Shown: positions 11,404-24,100 of the stretch, piece after piece
Layout of the letters: every line of letters starts with the position of its first letter
Numbering within the stretch: the stretch's first letter is position 1
Assembly (NCBI RefSeq): GCF_000004195.4
Contig: NC_030681.2
Location: forward strand, 26,118,482 to 26,182,481
Reading direction: 5' to 3'
Length of the DNA: 64,000 bases
DNA from: Xenopus tropicalis
Lineage: Eukaryota > Chordata > Amphibia > Anura > Pipidae
Made by a program: the position numbers and the translations under genes
Notes under the pieces: model-generated
The model's database searches: none
The model's input: the letters and a program-made list of their open reading frames with translations, nothing else
What the model was told of the DNA's origin: nothing

Positions 11404-12262
11404 CATCTTCACTTCCAATTGGTGAGATGTTTCCACCAGGTGTTTTTTAAGTATTACACAACTTTTCCAGTCCTTTGTTGCCCCCGTTCTAACTTTTTTG
11501 AAACTTGTTGCTGGCATCAAATTAACAAAAAAAAGCATATATTTTACAGAAAACTGAAGCTTGATTTTGGAATGGCATGACTGAGGGAGCAACAGATGTG
11601 AGCGGACTATGTGAGCAATTAACTTTTCAACCACATTTTACTCCTGTTTGCTACAATTTTGCCCAGAAATAACTCCCAACCCCAGAACTCAAACTATACT
11701 ATGCATTTCTGCAAACCACCCACTTAGTGGAATCTATTTGAGATGTAAACATCATTGTGATACTGTAGGACTCCTGGCAGCAAATAATTTCTCCTGGAAA
11801 CCAATACAAAAGGGAGAAATAGTTGGCACTGGGGAGATACAGCAAGAAGCCCATCATCCATCTCTGTTGAAGGAAATGACTGTACTGTTACTGTACTGTA
11901 GCATTGGCAAATTAGATCAACATAGCACTTACCTCTAGTGCTTAGCGAAACTGTGCCATTTTGCTTCACCAAAAGATTTATGAAAATTTGTGAATCTGTG
12001 AAATGTCCCCAAAAAGCAATTGAGTCAATGGAAAGGTGACATTAGATTGCAGTTAGGGCATTTTTAACTCTGCAGTAGCATATACACTGCCCTACCTTCT
12101 TAGGGAAGTTCCTTTCCAAACAACTGTTTTTCATGAGAAAAGAAAAGTTTTCCATTGTACCAAGGTAACAGCCAGTCCATAGTGGGGAAAGGAGGATCTG
12201 TGATGTCACTATCATGTGATCACCTGAACTTTAGGCCACTAAGGAATATATATGTTCTAACA

Positions 12263-12656
12263 CATATATGTCAAACACAAGGCCCGTGGGCCGAATCCGG
12301 CCCACCTGCCTGTTTTATGTGGCCCTTGGTGAGTGTGTCTGACCATCCAGCCTGATCAGTTTCCATTTTCCTCACATAGTAACTAAGACTAAGGGGTATA
12401 TTTATCATGCTGTGTAAAAAGTGGAGTGAAGCATTACCAGTAATGTTGCCCAAGGCATCCAATCAGTAATCAGATTTCAACAGTAGCAAAGCATCTATTG
12501 GCTGCTATGAGCAACATCCCCGGTAATGTCTTACTCTATTTTTTACACATTTTGATAAATATACCCCTTAGTATCTTACTAAGTATATTAATAAAACATT
12601 TATTAGCCTGTGTTTTAGATTTCGGCCCCCTTATGTGATTGAGTTTGACACCCCTG
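12263..12656. mobile_element. hAT element with 8-bp target duplication TTCTAACA
   Basis: The element starts CATATATGTCAAACACAAGG and ends TGAGTTTGACACCCCTG. It is flanked by TTCTAACA at 12255-12262 and 12657-12664. The GGCCCGTGGGCCGAATCCGG stretch just inside the left end is characteristic of the same family seen at 2425-3189 and 4241. It is nonautonomous and itself hosts a small MITE at 12392-12568. Confidence 0.85.
12392..12568. mobile_element. Palindromic MITE nested in the hAT element
   Basis: The termini are AGGGGTATATTTATCA and TGATAAATATACCCCT, flanked by TA on each side. Subterminal GTGTAAAAAGTGGAGT pairs with the region near 12535-12550. This insertion is younger than its hAT host. 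Confidence 0.75.
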
Positions 12657-13261
12657 TTCTAACACATGAAGGCCTAATGGCCATCACGTGCCATGATGTT
12701 AGAGCTCCTAGCTGGCAGTTTTTAATGCTTAATTCAATTTTCAATTAAGATTGAGGTTGCTTTTGCATATATTAATTGTCTTTATTAATTTGAACACTGA
12801 AATAGCCAATATGCATATAAGAAGTACGATGATAATAGAAGCTGGGTCATTCATTATAGGATATACTGTAGGCTGATGATCTGATCTGAACCATAACCTA
12901 ATATCCCAATTAAACTTATGTCCCAAATAAAGCAGATCTAGACCCTAATCTCATGTCCAGAAATAAAGTACATAGACCTCAACCTTTGTCACTGTCAGAA
13001 CATAATGATAATGTCACCATCTTTTCAGTGTTTTATCTTTAAGCAAAACAAAAAGCAAAACATTGTGCTAATTGACTCATCACTACCCATTTCAGTTTGG
13101 AACTTACCCCACAACATGAGAATAAACAAAATGCAATAAATTAAGATTTTTTTAAGACACCCTACTTATCTCTTTATTGATATGACTTATTTTGATGTTG
13201 AGAGGTGCAAGATCATTGGCAAGCCCATTATTATAGTTAATTATATTATTTAAGTCACTTA

Positions 13262-13660
13262 TTAGGAAGTATAATGTGCTTGGGATCATTGTCCTGCTGA
13301 ACACAAATACAGGTTCTGTGGCAGTAATCCCCGGTATAGAAGCATACCACCAGTTCTTCCTTCTGTTTTAATAAGATGCCCGGAGCCTGCCTATGAAGAG
13401 CAACCCCAAAGCATACCACCACCGGCTTCACACCAACTGTATCATGTATTTCTTTAATGGGCAGCATTAGATTCGCTGGTGCCATATTGCTTTGAACATT
13501 GACCATAAACCTGGATCATGGTCTACTGTGACCACAAAACTCTATCCCATGTTGCAACTGGGCCTCTCATACTTATGGCAAGCTCTTCATATGGCTTCTA
13601 GGTACCATCCTCCAATACAGACCACAATTATGAAAAGCATTACATTGCTTATGGTAGAGT
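13262..13660 (-). pseudogene. Tc1/mariner-like transposase remnant
   Basis: Reading the minus strand, the frame ending near 13262 contains QQDNDPKH, the conserved block holding the second catalytic aspartate of Tc1 transposases (usually DNDPKHT). Upstream on the minus strand, at 13500-13650, the DNA still resembles the segment coding for the first catalytic region but is shifted and interrupted. The intact stretch is 83 codons, against roughly 340 residues for a full Tc1 transposase, and neither terminal repeat is evident. It is a fossil fragment. Confidence 0.7.
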
Positions 13661-13699
13661 TCTGGGGAAGATTTTACTGCTAAATATTTTCAGTAGCAA

Positions 13700-15228
13700 A
13701 AATATTTTTTTAATTATTAAAATGTTTATTGGAAAATGGGATATTGGGAACTGTAAAACAGTCCATAACTCCTAGATAATGTGGAATGATGCTATTAAGG
13801 GGGTCCATCACACAGCGGCAGAAACAGCACGAGCAAAACCTTCCCACTTTTTTAGAGCAAGATTTAACCATGTTGTGGCAACGCACATATAATAGGGCTT
13901 ATAGTGCACTTCTTAATTCTACCTATATTTAATGTTGCTTATAATGGTGTTGATTATGATTGGTTCTTTATTATGTAACTATTATAAAGGGATATTAAAC
14001 ATAAACTCAGAACTCAGTGACTTTTTACATGTTTATAGCGGAGATCTTCATTGTTCTATACATAATACATAAGTGCCACTTACATTATATAACCTTAAAA
14101 ACAGCCATCTGATAATTGACAATAACATAAACCCTTATCCTCTCTAAGTTCACCTATTCGAAATTCCACTGATGTCTCCATAGCAGCGAAGACCCTATGT
14201 GAATCAGGTGAATTTGGGTTTTTTAGTATTTCAGCAGGGCCCCTTAGGTTTTACATTTCCAAGCGTTGTCTTTCATCTATAGCTCTTTGCATGTCTACTG
14301 GCAACACATGTTTTGGCAAGATCAAAGAACCATAGCAGATAAGGGGTTAAATTCAACAAATTCATTTTTGCATTCTAAATAAACAACAATGTTGTGTTGG
14401 GATTTTGTTGAGATATAGGCTTCAGGACCCTGGAGCTTGCAAACAACTGAGAAATCAAATAAATTGGAAGCATTACTTCAACCACAATTCATTATGTGAA
14501 AAATATTGCTCTGGAGGTCCATGATCTTTTAGAGTCTAAGAGTGGGAGATTTAATTAGAAAGAACTTACTGGAACATACGTGACATGATCTCATTTTAAC
14601 TGATAAATAGGACAGCTAAAGGCAGAAATTCTGCACAAATTATTAGCCCACTTTACAAGAAAAATTGATGTTGACATTATTCTCTGAGCAAACAAAACAG
14701 ACTGAAATGAGCATGTAAATGTGTAGAGTTCTTTGTTTTGGAGCATAAGGTCTCATATATGATTGCTGGGTGCAGAGCTGGGTGCAACAGTGGGTTGCAG
14801 AATTCAATTAGATGGATGACCTTACAGTAAAGCTGAATGGAGGCTATTTAATAATTGGTTAGCCAGAGACTATACCTACCTCAATGACAGTGGCACGGTC
14901 ATTATGATTAGACACTGGCCTCCATATACTAAATAGTTGACTTGCTTGGAAGTAAAGATCGGGAGGGTGAATCCCCTGCTTTGGGTCTGGCCCTGGAGTT
15001 TTTCAGGGGCACTGTGGAACATAATGAGAAATTTAGGGAGATAGGCCATTTTGGGAGAAAGGACATTGTCTGCCCTACTTCCTACCTCTTTAGTTAGGGA
15101 AATATACAGTAAATGCCCCTAATAAATGCTTTACTAGTGTTACATACTGTTTATTCTGAGGCAAGCTTATACTGATTACACAGAGCTGTGTTAAATCAGG
15201 GTGCAAAAAGCTCCATAATGTATATATA
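13700..15228. other. Intergenic DNA, no gene recognised
   Basis: Mostly non-repetitive AT-rich sequence. I see no splice-bounded coding frame, RNA gene or clear transposon end here. Confidence 0.45.
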
Positions 15229-15230
15229 TA

Positions 15231-15472
15231 CAGTGGCTTGCAAAAGTATTCGGCCCCCTTGAACTTTTCCACATTTTGTCACATTACAGCCACAAACATG
15301 AATCAGTTTTATTGGAATTGCACGTGAAAGACCAATACAAAGTGGTGTACACGTGAGAAGTGGAACGAAAATCATACATGATTCCAAACATTTTTTACAA
15401 ATAAATAACTGCAAAGTGGGGTGACAAAATGTGGAAAAGTTCAAGGGGGCCGAATACTTTTGCAAGCCACTG
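15231..15472. mobile_element. Tc1-like MITE, 242 bp
   Basis: The ends CAGTGGCTTGCAAAAGTATT and AATACTTTTGCAAGCCACTG are perfect inverted repeats and continue for about 50 bp through CGGCCCCCTTGAACTTTTCC and its complement. TA dinucleotides flank both sides inside a short TA run. This is the terminus of the Tc1-like transposons common in frogs and fish. The element has no transposase. The open frames over it are shadows. Confidence 0.9.
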
Positions 15473-15473
15473 T

Positions 15474-16615
15474 ATATATATTGTGTATCTTCTTTGTGAT
15501 GCAAGATTCACCATCCTTGATGACTTATCAGATTTACCAATAAAATAAATATATTACCTCAAATGCACTATTTTGGTTTTTACTACAATATAGGAGGTGG
15601 ATTTGGGACTATGGTTCAGCGCAATGAGCTTGGGGTGGCACGCCTCAGAACTGACCTTGGACACTATAAAGGGTAAATCACCTTCTGATAGTCTTTCTTG
15701 ATTCTTTGCTTGGGGTATTAGAGGTTCTGTTACTTGATGCACCAATCAACTGTAGCCACTGAAGCTGAATACAGAGAGAACAATTCATTGTGGGGAGGCA
15801 ATTTGTCTACCCAACTGTAATTACATACAGTATGTTAATGGATTTTGTATAAGGACTTGCCCTAACATGTAACATATTCTGATCCCACTTCAACACAATT
15901 TAATTTCAATTTATTTCTCAATTATTCTTTGCCAGTGATGCTGTCACTATTATGTTTACATGTCCTATCAGATAATGTATACTTTATCTCCACTAGCAAG
16001 TGAATGAGGCTCTTATACAGCTGTGGGGTCTATAGCTCTAGAGTCTTGCTAAGCAATGAAACCAGCAGCCAAGCTTTAAAGAAAACATCACTCTTGTACA
16101 TGAGAAAGATTCATTTTGCAACACTGCCTAGCTGTCATATCTCTGCAGAACTGAAATTATCTGAGCTCTGGTCTGGGCGATTCAGGTATTATTACATGAC
16201 AAAAAAGTAATTGCTACAAAAGCCATGTTATGTCTCTTTTCCCTTGCAGTTTCTGCAGAGGATCCAGTATTAGAAGAGCATTCATGAAAGTATTCCGGGG
16301 GAAGATAAGCCAGACACAAGGCTAGAGGTACATGTGAAGCTGTGATTATCCAACTCTGCGATAAGACTTCTCCTAAACAGCCAGGTTTAGCTGCTGGGCT
16401 ATTTCACTGCATACATTGCAAAAGATCTCTGGGGGAACAGCCAAGCTAATAGACCAGGAAATGTTGAGGCCATATTGGACTCCTTGTTCCTCATACATGG
16501 CTGTCGCTGCTGCAGGTTCTACATGATGCCTTTCTTCAACTCCAAAATATTGCATTGCAGTTATATGCAAAAATATTGCATTGCCAGAATAATTGAGTAC
16601 ATATGTCACTCTGAA
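15474..16615. other. Intergenic DNA, no gene recognised
   Basis: There are no convincing features. A polypyrimidine-CAG at about 16235-16250 resembles a splice acceptor, but no open exon with a matching donor follows. Confidence 0.4.
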
Positions 16616-16934
16616 GATGGCCATATACGGTAAGATCCACTCGCTTGGCGAGGTCGCCAAGTGAGCGGATCTTCTCCCGATATCCCCACCTACAGGTGGG
16701 CAATATTGGGTGAATTTAGGCTAATTCGGTCAAATTAGAATGCCGGTAATAGGCCCAATGAGCTGATGCAGCGCCCGATCCGACTACATTTTTTAACCTA
16801 CCCCATCGATATCTGGACGATTTCAGGCCAGATATCAGTCGGGCAGGCCCACCGTTTGTGCCCCTACACAGGCCGATAAGAATTGGTCTAAGGGACTGAT
16901 ATTGGCAGCTACAATCGGCCTGTGTATGGCCACC
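16616..16934. mobile_element. MITE with GATGGCCATA...TATGGCCACC ends
   Basis: The left end reads GATGGCCATATACGG and the right end reads CGGCCTGTGTATGGCCACC, an imperfect inverted repeat. Internal hairpin sequences include AGATCCACTCGCTTGGCGAG with its complement directly following, and CGATATCTGGACGATTTCAG. Target duplication was not identified. Confidence 0.5.
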
Positions 16935-19699
16935 TTTACCCTGACTTCCAGAGCTTTTTCAGACATTTTTTAGGTGAACTGCATCTGATTTGCATCAAAA
17001 CACAAGCACATTTGTATCTATATCGATGCATCGCCCACAAGTTCATCAGTGGCAACTCCCCCTTGCAACTGCATTGATGCTGGAATCATGGGGAAAATGC
17101 TGCATTGTGGGATAAAAAACATGACAGATGTCCTCGAACCTGAGCTAAGGCTACTGCAGCGCACCAAGTAATGGACCTCTTATGGAATACAGGCAGCACC
17201 TATGTTACTATGTATGTATAAGGCACAAGCAGGGTATCTGAATTGGTCCTGAATATAGCACTAGAAACAGGCAATAGAATTGTACATTCCCACTATTCTG
17301 AGTTACTGTGCATGCACTTGTGATCTGTATGTGGGAAACACTATCACAGATACCAAAGCAAACTCAATTTTAAAATAAGTATTTCAATTGTTCTCCCACC
17401 GGGGTGCTTAGGCACATGCTGGGGTAGATTTAATAGTAAAGAGATAATTATATACAACTGAAGTAGCAGCTCTAGCAACCCTGCAGGGGGAACAAATTCT
17501 CTTCAATGAAGTTAAACTTTCCTTTGACTTACAATATCAATGAAATGTTGGATTCACAGAGGCAAAAAATATGAACCCAGTTTATCAAAAATGGCTCACA
17601 AAAATGAAAGTATCTGCCAAAAGGAAGTTTTGACCATTCTGCCATTTAATGTGCTGCCCCCAAGTCTCTGTATACCATCTATCCCACCATTCCATACACA
17701 TAAACTAGGTACAGCGTCTTATAATGCAGCACCAAAATAGATTCCTGTACTTTTAGACCCACTAATGCTGGGTTATCCACACTAGGTTGCCAAGGCATAT
17801 CTTTGACAAGTGGGGATGAAAGGGACAGCATGTAATTTAGATGCCTACTGCTTCGGTTGGCATTAAAATGTGTGTGCATGTAAGATCATTGCTAATTTTC
17901 AGTAGATATTTAAGGGATACTGTCTTGATATTTATGGTGTCATTTTTATTTCTGAATTTTACTGTTTACATAGTAAATAATTCACTCCACCATTTAACAT
18001 TTATTCTTGACCCAACAACAATATTTTTATTTTAGCTGTAATATCAGTGTGTAGGCGCCATCTCAGTGCATTGTGCCTGAGTCTGAGCTTTCAGAAGGAG
18101 CCAGCGCTACACATTAGAACTGCTTTCAGGTAACCTATTGTTTCTCCTACTCCCATGTAACTGGAGGAGTCCCAAGCCGGACTTGGATTTCTTACTATTG
18201 AGTGCTATTCTGATACCTACTGGGAGCTGCTATCTTGCTCCCTTCCCATTGTTCTGCTGGGAGGGGGGTGATATCACTCTAACTTGCAGCGCAGCAGTAA
18301 AGTGTGAGAATATTCCTTTAACTATATATAGGACTTTAAAGGAGTGGAGTAAAACCTAGGTCACTCCAGTTGCCCAAAAACCAGGGATGTACTCTATAAC
18401 ACATGCATCTGAGTAGTTAATAAATTTACCATAACACAACACACTGCGTGACAGTATGGATGTGGGTAAACACCCCACATTGGCATTACAACTATGACAA
18501 ACAGACCTGACAAATACAAACTAACTTAAAGAGGCTCATAAATATTAATGGGTAACTTATTATTACTTATTATACCAATAGAGGAGGAGTTATCTGCAAA
18601 TTGCTCAACCATTACTTGGAGCCTATTCATGTAGGGCTGCTTTTGATTTTGGGGCCCTTATGGACTCAAGGAAAATACATGGGGCATGTACAGTATGTAC
18701 TACAAATTTGAGTAATTAAACACATGATGTGTCAATATACATATAACCTGCACGCCATTTTAAAATGTATTGTGACTAGGGCCACAAACCACAGGGCTAT
18801 TGCTTAAGTTCAACACGCCCAAAGGTATATTACATAGTTCTAACACATCATATATATAGAGATACCCCGCAGGTGAATGACTTGAGCAAATGGAAATAAC
18901 TAATTCTGGAGCAAGGGGTTGCAATAGATTCAGATTGCCGAGGGATGTGTTCAGTGTTTATTAGCTCAGAATAATCATGCAGCAAGTCAAGTAATTGCAT
19001 TCAAAAAGCGATTTTCATTGCCGACAGAAAAGCCGTGCTGATGGTATCCCTTAGCAATCTAAAACAAATACATAAAGACAGGATTTTCTTGCATGTGTGG
19101 TCTTTGAATCCTGTTTAATTTAAGAAATGTCACTGGTCAATAGAAAAACACCCTAAAGGTAGGTATGTATGAATGCTATTATGACACCTACACACATTCA
19201 GGAATTTTCTTTTATTTTGCTTTTCAGAAATAGGCTTGAAGATTCCATTTTTAGTTTCTTTTACGGTTCCTTTGTGCTGTCTCCATGCAAGCTGCCTCCT
19301 ATCTGTTCTGGAAAGAGCAGCTGCCAGGATCAGGACCAAACCCCTGCTGTTTCCACAGTCTGCCCTGCTTTAATCCAGTGAGTAGCGTGCTCACATAGCA
19401 ATACCTCCTGTCTGTAAGGCAAGGCATTGTGCAGGTGCTCTCCTCAGTGGGGAAGATGTAAATAAGTACCGAGATATTTATTCCTCCAAACAGCCAAAAA
19501 ATTAGCAAGGGTGCAGTACTGTAACACAAAGCTCACTGTATGCCAATGCTACGTTAACTCTAGCAGTAAGTGCCTGCACCAGAGAAAATGTATATTTTTC
19601 TATCATTTGGAGCCTTTTTCTATTAGTATATGTATTTAGTAATTGTGACACAGTAACTGGAAAAAAACCCTAGAGGGTAGCTATGTGTCTCCCAGAATA
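16935..19699. other. Intergenic DNA, no gene recognised
   Basis: Largely unique-looking sequence with no supported gene. Open frames of 60-76 codons occur here but none shows a domain, a Kozak-type start or splice signals that fit together. Confidence 0.4.
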
Positions 19700-19707
19700 C
19701 TGTAAGG

Positions 19708-20217
19708 CAGTGATCCCCAAGCAGTGGCACCCCAACCCCTTGGATGTTGCTCCCAGTGGCCTCAAAGTAGGTGCTTATTTTTTAATTTCTGGTAAGGAGG
19801 CAAGTATTGGCTGCATAAAAACCAAGTATAATGCCAAACAGAGCCTTCTGTAGGCTACCAGTCCACATAGGGGCTATTAAGTAGCCAATTATAGCTCTTA
19901 TTGGCACCCCCAGGAACCTTTTTCATGCTTGTGTTGCTCCCCAACACTTTTTCCATTTAAATGTGGCTCATGGCAGGGACGGCCAAGCCCACCGGGTGCC
20001 CTAGGCAATCCGGTTGCCCACCTCGCCCCTGCACCCTGCAATGGGTCATTGCTCCCACTGCTAATGACAAGCTGTAGGGGCAATGACAAAGGACTAGGGA
20101 TAGGCAGGAGAGTCTCCTGTCTGGCGCCCCCCAATCATTGGGCCCTAGGCAGCTGCCTCTTCTGCCTACCCCTAGTTCCGACCCTGGCTCATGGGTATAA
20201 AAGGTTGGAGATCACTG
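19708..20217. mobile_element. hAT-like element (CAGTGATCCCCAA ends)
   Basis: The left end reads CAGTGATCCCCAAGCAG and the right end reads GGTTGGAGATCACTG. The flanks CTGTAAGG (19700-19707) and GTGTAAGG (20218-20225) agree at seven of eight bases, fitting a hAT target duplication with one later change. A second hAT-like element is inserted near its right end, so without it the host is about 290 bp. Confidence 0.75.
19974..20186. mobile_element. hAT-like MITE with target duplication GCTCATGG
   Basis: The 213-bp element begins CAGGGACGGCCAAGCCC and ends AGTTCCGACCCTG. It is flanked by a perfect 8-bp duplication, GCTCATGG, at 19966-19973 and 20187-20194. It lies inside the hAT element at 19708-20217 and is therefore younger. 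Related ends occur at 9667 (left) and at about 34850 (right, in kinase intron 2). Confidence 0.85.
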
Positions 20218-20715
20218 GTGTAAGGCATAGGAAAAGTGGAGAATTACAGGGGCTGTTTAACTCCGACTGAAATAAATAAGTCATCACCTATAATAAAAAG
20301 GGTGGCACTAGGAGGGAGCTGGCTTTAGCAAGTGGGGGTCTAGTTCAGGAAGTTTTGAAAAGCAGAGGTAAAAGAGAACCACCAAAAGATTGTGAGCCAA
20401 ATACAGGCCGGACTCGCAATCTGTGAAATCTGGCTTATGCCAGTGAGGCTGCTGCCATAGACAGTCACTATTTATTGGGCCTTTAGTGTTCTGTTTGTTC
20501 CCAGTCTGGATCTGGCTGAATGTTTATGATTTTTCTGGATTAAGTAGCCCTAATAGTGGCTGATGCAGGTATCTGAAGTGATAAGGCTGCCAGTGGACTA
20601 GTCTGTCCTGGTGTCAGTAGAATGAACTTTAATTTGTTTGTTGCATAAAATGGAAAAGTGCCCTGTTTGTGGAAATCCTGCTGTTCATAAAGCATAACCA
20701 CTTAATAGTTACACA

Positions 20716-21113
20716 GGGAGGCCAATTTATTAGAATTCTGATTTTAGTTGTTTATTAAAAGATCCGAAGAAAAAGCAGGACCAAATGAAAATTCGGAAAG
20801 AAAATGACAAGACAAAGATTTTTTCGTGGATTTTTCTTTTTTGGAAGAATTTTCTTGCACTTACATATGAAAAAACCCTGAAAACATTTAAAGCCAAAAA
20901 TAAAATAAAGATTGTTACAGTTGGACAGTTGACTTCATCCTGACCTTGACAACTTTTAGATGCTGTTGTTTTGTCCCTTTCTCGTGTATTTTTTTACTTA
21001 ATAAATCACAATTTTTTTTAGTTTTCCTGTAGTTAGTAAAATCCACAAGTTTAGCACTAAAAATGGAAATAATATGGAAATGGAAAAAATACAAATGTTA
21101 GTAAATGGGCCCC
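20716..21113. mobile_element. AT-rich MITE with GGCCAATTTATTAG...GTTAGTAAATGGGCCC ends
   Basis: The ends are imperfect inverted repeats of the ACTAAATGGGCCC type. The interior has TTATTAAAAGATCCGAAGAA and matching reversed segments around 20990. No coding sequence is present. Boundaries are approximate because no target duplication was found. Confidence 0.45.
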
Positions 21114-24100
21114 TGAGTGTTATTGTGGAAAAGGAATAATACAAAGCAGGCTGAACGGTTTGCATTTAAATGAATATAAATATGAAGATTTTATCCCATT
21201 TTGGAACTTCTAGGAATCTAGTTTAAAGAATCTAACTTACCTATCAAATATGAGAGTTGTTCCGCATACCCAGTGCTCTGTCTTACATATACATTACCAC
21301 ATCTTCCTAACATTTCATGCTTATATTAGCAATATATTCCCATGTTATAAGCTCCCACTCCTCACACAGATATAGTGCAACAGATATATTAAAGAAGGAT
21401 TTGTAATTAGAGGACTGTCAATGAAGGCAAGTAGGATATTCATTAAATTATCCAATTTACAATTCTAATGATTTACCATGGATAAGAGTCAGTAAATGGC
21501 ATGATGTATGATAGCAAAGAATATGGTTTTATGTGAAAGGTGTTTGCATTGAGAAGACGGATCTGTCAATTAATATGCACTTCTCATTCTAATCTGAGTT
21601 TTATCAAATCTGCTGCCGGCCCCCAATCATCCGTGAGTCGCTCTGTGCAATGAACTATTTCTGACCGTCGTTCTAATCCCGTTATTTTTAGAAACTTAAT
21701 TATGGCAAGACATATGGCTGTGTGTGAAATATCACCTGAAGGCTCCACAATTATTCAAATCAGATGAATCCAGTAAGGGGCCAGCCAGGTTGCTTCCTAT
21801 CCTACCTACATATCTATTACAGCCGTCACAGTAATACATCAAGTTCAAGTTCTTTGGCTTAGCACTTACAGTCAGGAACCAACAGGGCACTTACTATGGA
21901 GAGGAATAAGCTACTCTGCAATGTGTGATCATTTTTCTGTAGCAATTTTTTCAAAGATTTAAAGGTTACAATTCTAAGGGTGACAATATTCTGAGCACCC
22001 CCCAAGTGAGTCAAATTGCTAATTACATTTTTTTCCATAAAAATTAACTGGCTCTGGGCAATTTTCTTGAAGAGCACCAATCTGCTATGTTCTATCCAAT
22101 TATCCAAGTATTCCCTGTAACCATTAGCTAGTCACAAGCACAGTATAGTCCTTTTGGAAACTTTACTACACCGCATATGCGCGTACAAAGTGGGCTCAGG
22201 CAGGGTAACATTTACTGTAAAGGCATCAAGGGCCCAAGCCTAGGGTGGCAGCTCTAGGTAATAGCCCTCAGGTGCTTATATGGTAAATGAAAATAATGGG
22301 AAAAAAAAGAAAATCTCTTCAGCCCACAGCCATATAGTTGGGAGTGTATCTGCTAGCAGAGCTGAGAGGTAGGGTTCCTTAAGCCTTTATGATAGAGCAA
22401 GAGCATTACAGCAGGACCATCTGCTAATGTGAGGGGGCAGGCTGAGGTACTGGCCCTGAATACAGACCTGGACTTAGGGGATACTTGTGTAAATGCATCC
22501 AACATGGCAATGCAATGCTCTTCCAGAAAGGACCTTGGCTGGGGTTGCACCTTCTGCCTAGAACATATATTAGAGCTCATTCTTTCAAAATAACTGGCTC
22601 TGATTAAAACCCTGTTTCTCTGCATGCAAGATGTGTGCTAGAGTCAGTTATGTTGTTAACTTCTGTTTGAGCTTGAGTTGGTTATTTAAGTTATCTTGAA
22701 AACATCTGCTAGGAAAGAGAGCCCCCTAAAGGAAGCTCCCCCTAAAAGACGTATTAGACCTACCTGTCAGTCAAAACCTGACCCAGACCTCAGCATGAAG
22801 AGAGCATGAGGACGGACAAGTTGGTGAGAGTGAGATACTGAAGAATAACTTCAATATTTTATAAACAGCACCAAATATTTAACTGATTATATTAAGAAAG
22901 TTTCAGTGAGATGAAGCAAATATTTCATTGTCGCCTGCACTTTTAACATTGGCTAAGGAACTTGACAGCAGGTGGCGCTGTTTTGTCAAAGTCATTATAT
23001 GAGCAGTGTAAAAAGTGATAGTATCTTAAAAATTAGAATGGTTTGCAAGGGTTTATATTTCATTTAATAAAGCTTGGAGGTGCATGGTCTGCAAGGGCTC
23101 AAGCTGCTGTTGCAACTGAGCAGTGTATCAAATATTGTCTTAAAATATTGAGTTGCTACTCAGAAGCTGGCGGTGGGGATTAATCTAGGGCTCTTGTCAT
23201 CTCTCCTTAATTCTTTTGATGTTCCAGTAGAGATGTTGGGTGATATGCTCTTACTAATCCACATTAAATGCTGCTATGTGGCTCACACACACTATAGTCT
23301 TATAATTTAAACACAATATTACAATCAGGTGTAAATTTCTGATTCAACATCATGATGATACCATTTACTGATATATATATATATATATGACCAAGATTAG
23401 TATGCTGTAAGTATGCTATGATAAATACCCCATAATATATGCGCTTTTCCCTTTAATTACTGTTTCATGTCTGCCCATTAAGTCTCTGTTTGATTGAAAT
23501 GTGCATTAATGTCAAATAACCAGTAAGCATGTAATTATGGAACAATCTTGCAATCAATCAGTATTTATAGACACAATCATTACAGAATATACTGTATGCC
23601 AATGCAGCTAAAGTCTAACATGATAGATGCTTAATTGGCTCAGTCTCACCCCAGCCATTTGTAGCATTACCATTACCCACCAATCAGGCTTAATAAAGCC
23701 TTTCAATGGAAAGAATTTTTGATGCAATCACTTGGCACCACTTACACTTACAAGAGAAACGAGTGATACCATAATAAGCTGCATTAGAAAAGCTGTTCTG
23801 GGACTGTACAGTAGATGCTCCATCTGTATATCAGTCTCCAGCATTCCTCCCTACTCAGTAACTTGGATACGGCTGTCATGGAGGCAGTGGTCCATATACT
23901 CCTAAGTTTCACATTAATACTAGAAAGTATTAAATACCTATAGATCCAAATAAGTGCAAGGAGTGCCTTTAGATGCAAGTACCTAGTACATAACAGTTGT
24001 AAATGAGCCCTTATGTGTCAAACAAGATCTGATTTCCAATAAGAAGTAAAAGGTTTGTGCCTAGGGGTGCAGGGCTTCTTGTACTTCTTCAGTGATGCTG

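Larger units (their letters stand above)
8348..11525 (-). mobile_element. TIR DNA transposon remnant containing nested repeats
   Basis: Inverted ends pair TGCCAGCAACACATTTC at 8359 with GAAACTTGTTGCTGGCA at about 11500, and the adjacent TTTGGGACAGGGGC with GCCCCCGTTCTAAC. Between the ends, the 8440-8760 segment read on the minus strand retains worn transposase-like sequence (for example a stretch translating as CKEFGVHHLQYI), broken by stops. Similar elements occur in fish genomes, but I cannot settle the superfamily (Tc1/mariner-like is most likely). The original element was probably about 600-700 bp, later expanded by a 33-bp minisatellite and a 2.2-kb hAT insertion. Confidence 0.55.
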
